Below the pieces are notes generated by a model. That model made no database searches. It was not told the origin of the DNA and was given only the letters and a program-made list of their open reading frames with translations. 64,000 bases of DNA from Ochotona curzoniae. Its lineage: Eukaryota; Chordata; Mammalia; Lagomorpha; Ochotonidae. Numbering within the stretch: position 1 is the first letter of the stretch; each line of letters begins with the position of its first letter. The stretch covers positions 2,540,001 to 2,604,000 of the forward strand of contig NW_024466307.1 in assembly GCF_017591425.1 (NCBI RefSeq), given 5' to 3'. A program made the position numbers and the translations under genes. Shown here one piece after another: positions 60,636-64,000 of the stretch.

Positions 60636-63029
60636 ACACATACATGCATGGTTAAAGATAAAGCTATCCTTTTTCTAAGTCAACAAGCCAGAACTAGATT
60701 TCTACTTAAATTACCTGATCTTCTAAAATCGATTTGCTTTCCTTTCAAAACTATTTGACCATATTTTGAAGCTACATCCTTCATTTAATAAGTTCTGCTA
60801 CAGTAGTAATTTTGTCTTTTTAATTTCAAGCCAGTATCTTAATAGTAAAAATTTCTATATATAAATCAAATAAAAATCTTAGAGAAAACTTCAAGTAAGA
60901 CTGTTAAAAAAACTTCATTCATAAAACAAACCTAATAAGGTTTGGACTTCATAAAACAAGCCTAAGAGAGGATTGTCTAAGGTAACAGAAGTTTCATTTG
61001 TCTGTAATTCCCTTCAAATTATCAAATATGTTTTTAATTTGCCATTAGAGAAAAAAAAACTAGTACAAATAAAGTGATATTCAACTATTTTGTGCTTCCA
61101 ACCTATGTAACAAAAATGTCACAACCAGTACCTGAAAGGAGACTGTTTCCCCTGAAAATAAAACGCCAGTAAGTTATAATCCATAACAGAATACAACAGA
61201 ACATCAGACAAGTCTCTCATCAGGCGCCATGGCTAATTGCACTGCACTTTCTGTCTCCTTAGGGGAAAAAAAGCCAAGCTGCTCACTGAAATTTAGTATC
61301 ACTTCCAATTCGAAAATAAAAGTTCCTGCTGAAATTCCAAGTGCACTGATACTTTGTTGCGGCTCTCCAAATCCCAAGCCCCCCACCCAGTGAACAATCA
61401 GAATGCTTTTCCACGGCACTGCCCTCTATTTAGGTCGAAAAGAGCTGGGATGTGAAGTTGGTGCTGCTGAAATAGGGGGTGTGAGGGAAGTCAGAGCTTT
61501 TCCGGTCAAACAAGGGGAAGTGACCTTGAAGCCCAGCTCGCGGGAGGGCGGGCAGGTGGCACTGCATCAGCAGCAGCAGGAGTGTTCCTGAGCAACAGGG
61601 CCTGCCGTCAGCACGATGCCCTCTGCTGCCCAGTCCTCTCCTCACGCGCGAGTGATGGACAGCACAGAGCACTCCCCAGCCCACTGGATGGTTGCGTGTA
61701 CGCTGCTTCCCAATGCTGCTTTCACACAGATGTGAGAATTCATGAGGAATTTCACCGAGTGATGATGTAAGTGAGGCACAAATGACAAAACTGTAGATAT
61801 TTAAGGGGTACAAAGTTCCGTGTGTGTATGACAGATAGTGACCATATTTTGATCTCTCGGAAAATCTCAAGGATTTAGGTCAGAATTATTACAGTTACGC
61901 CTAAGAAATTCTAAGAGCATGAAGCGCTGCACTGCTGTAACTGCTAAAGGACTCAAGACAGAGATCACACATCCCGCTCACTCCTCGGGTATTGCCGTCA
62001 GCCTATGATCAAAGGAATTTCTCCCAATTCCAGAAATCTTTAAACGTAATTCATGTTTTCAGAAATTAGTTTTCTCATTTACTTGGAAAAAATAAATGAG
62101 TAAAAGGCCCAGAGTAAAATATCACAACTAAATTTCCTCTTCCAAAAATCTTTCTTTCCTGCATAACATACTAGCCAAAGAGACTGAGAGAAGAAAAAAG
62201 AAGTAGCAGTTTCAATAATGACCTTCTGAAGCCTAGAGAATAACAGTGGCTGATATCTCTAATATGTGGCTATTTGGTGTCTCTACATACCTTGTCTTTT
62301 TATTAATGGAAGAGTTGACACAGTTTCTTTTTTAAGTAGATCTTATTTTTCCACTTAGCAATCCTAAAATATATTCCCAATTGATGATTTCTAGTCCAAT
62401 CCAGTAGCCTTAGGTTTTATATACCAAAAACAAATATTATCTCTAAAAATAAATAATAGTCAATCAAAATCCTTAAGCAATTCTCGCCTATTAAATACCA
62501 ATCGTAAGAAAATTTGGGGGTCTAGACTAAACAACAGAAAAAGCTTGTACGAAGTGCTTTTGGTTTTCATTGAGTCGGAGAGGAAAGCCTAAGCATGGGC
62601 CTGCGGAGGGAGAGAACTCAATGAAGCTAGACCTGGAGCGGGAAGCAGGGGTGCACCCGGAGGGCCGCTCACCCAGCAACATCTGATGGAACTCAAGATT
62701 ATTTTTAAGGTCGTGAGAACTCACTAAAGCAATGTGACAACTTCTTAAGAATCACATAAAGTATAAAGGCAGTCTTGACCATGAGCAGAATGCTCGCCCC
62801 CTTTTACACTGGTAGCACAGTGATGGCTAAGCTGTGTAGTAACAGCTCCACCCAGTGTGCACGCCCTCTCAGTTGCTGCTCAGGAAGTCCGCTAACAGGG
62901 AGGACGTTAAGAAGCACTCCCCTACGTGTTATTCTGCATGCGAATGTATAGCTGGTTGGTTCTTGATATCAAATTGGTGACCTTGAAACAGCCAAAGCAG
63001 ACCCCAAATAAGCCCTAGGAACCATACAT

Positions 63030-64000
63030 CCATATGATTTGTAAGTCTGTGAGAGATTCAATAAAAAACAATACAACTGAAAAGTGAGCTTAACATGTGG
63101 AAAACTCCAGATATTAGACAGTGAACAAGCCAATGATTTTATTATAGCACAAAAGCTATCAAAGAATTTGCTACAGATGAAAATATACGCAAAATCTACG
63201 TGGTGAAAACTACAGATCACTAATAAAACAACCTGGGGGAGATTTAAGCAAGTAGAGAAAGTATTCATAGAGGGGATGATTCAATATAGTCATTGCTTCA
63301 GTTTTCCCAAAACGATTTCAATAAATATCTCCACGGGACTGTTCTGTAGAAATGAAAAACTAAAAATAGAGGAGAAGTGGCATAAAGTTGTAGCATAAAG
63401 TTGCCACCGACAACTTTGGCATCCCGTAGGGGCATGTGTTTGACTCCTGGCTGCTCCACTCCCCGTCCAGCTCCCTGCTAACGCACCTGGGACAGCAGCA
63501 GAGATGGCTCAGGTGCTGTGGTCCAGGAGAGTGAATCAGTACAGAGGAGATCTCTGTCTCTCCCCCTCTTTCTGTAACTCTGCCTTTCAAATATAGAACA
63601 AATACTTTTAAAAAAAGGCATAAGAAATACATGGAAAGATGGTTCAAAAGTCAGAACAGTTTTTGAAAAGAAAAGCAAAGCTGGAAGTTCCGTACTATCT
63701 GAAGTCAAGACTTCCACAAGGAACATCAATCAAGATGACATGATAGTGGGGAAAAAACAGAGCAGATCAATGAAACAGCCACAATATAAAGCTCAGAATA
63801 GAACCAGCAGAATATGCAAAAACAAAGCATGAAACTTCTTCTAGGAAAAAACACAGGGGAAAGTATCTTTGACCTTTGCTCATCGAGGACTTCTTAGATA
63901 TAACACACACAAAAAAAGACTGATACACCAGATAATTAGATTATATCAAAAGCAGGGACTCTGCTCTCCAAGGGACATCATAATGAAAACTGCGCGGTAC
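63030..64000 (+). mobile_element. L1 LINE ORF2 3' fragment, interrupted by a SINE, running out of the window
   Basis: 'aaaatctacgtggtgaaaac', 'gattcaatatagtcattgc' and, after the SINE, 'atgaaacttcttctagg', 'aaaacacaggggaaagtatc' and 'gacttcttagatataacac' follow the order of the L1 ORF2 C-terminal coding region. Stops and frameshifts are frequent, so it is inactive. The left limit is approximate. Confidence 0.75.
63368..63620 (+). mobile_element. C-repeat SINE inserted in the L1 fragment
   Basis: 'gaagtggcataaagttgtag' head, 'ggctgctccactccccgtcc', 'agctccctgctaacgcacc', 'ctgtctctccccctctttc' and a 'ctttcaaatatagaacaaat' tail. A short stretch, gtagcataaagttg, echoes the head and may be a small local duplication. 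Confidence 0.82.

Larger units (their letters stand above)
35414..64000 (-). other. SSBP2: Large SSBP2 intron, at least 28.6 kb (partial)
   Basis: The acceptor TTTGCAG lies at its 3' end. I searched by eye on the minus strand for the preceding family exon ([21 protein letters not shown]) and did not find it, so the intron seems to continue past 64000. Unassigned stretches include 39010-40020, 41450-43140, 43240-44580, 45000-48120 (largely AT-rich and repeat-poor after 45780), 50730-52100, 54025-55490, 57405-59150 and 60640-63030. They hold no feature I can support. Confidence 0.75.

Overview
The window is mammalian genomic DNA, almost all of it intronic. The organism is most likely a pika (Ochotona, Lagomorpha). 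About 25 copies or fragments of the lagomorph tRNA-derived C-repeat SINE lie on both strands. The youngest share a form I associate with pika rather than rabbit: a head of the 'cctagtggctaaagtcc' type, an 'agatcttcctctctgtctctcc' segment and an A-rich 'aataaaaataaat' tail. The genus call rests on remembered repeat families, not on a database match.

One gene is recognisable: SSBP2 (single-stranded DNA binding protein 2, a partner of LDB1 in LIM-homeodomain transcription complexes), on the minus strand. Eight consecutive internal coding exons lie at 35413-35324, 22020-21961, 13956-13890, 12904-12834, 10448-10381, 7744-7696, 2624-2589 and 1086-1032 in transcript order. Each has an AG acceptor and a GT donor. 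Their phases join without a break into about 165 residues of the Pro/Gly/Met-rich middle of the protein (about residues 95-260 of roughly 361). The N-terminal LisH/LUFS exons would lie beyond position 64000 and the C-terminal exons before position 1. Paralogue-specific residues favour SSBP2 over SSBP3 and SSBP4.

Layout: 1-13.9 kb holds six small exons (C-terminal side) with short introns. 14-22 kb and 22-35.3 kb are two introns with SINEs, a 45-bp minisatellite (17.4-18.0 kb), a 28-bp minisatellite (30.8-31.3 kb) and CTCF-like motifs. 35.4-64 kb is one intron of at least 28.6 kb. It holds most of the SINEs, L1 3'-end pieces, a 29-bp minisatellite (40.0-40.2 kb), an interstitial telomeric (TTAGGG)n tract (53.9-54.0 kb), and a SINE whose interior has expanded into a 70-bp VNTR (56.7-57.3 kb).

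I see no prokaryotic features, no CRISPR array, no second protein-coding gene and no new biochemical system. The most unusual structures are the telomeric tract with a 37-bp higher-order period and a possible head-to-head end, the SINE-internal VNTR with two alternating unit types, and the near-perfect 45-bp array that is open in several frames on both strands.
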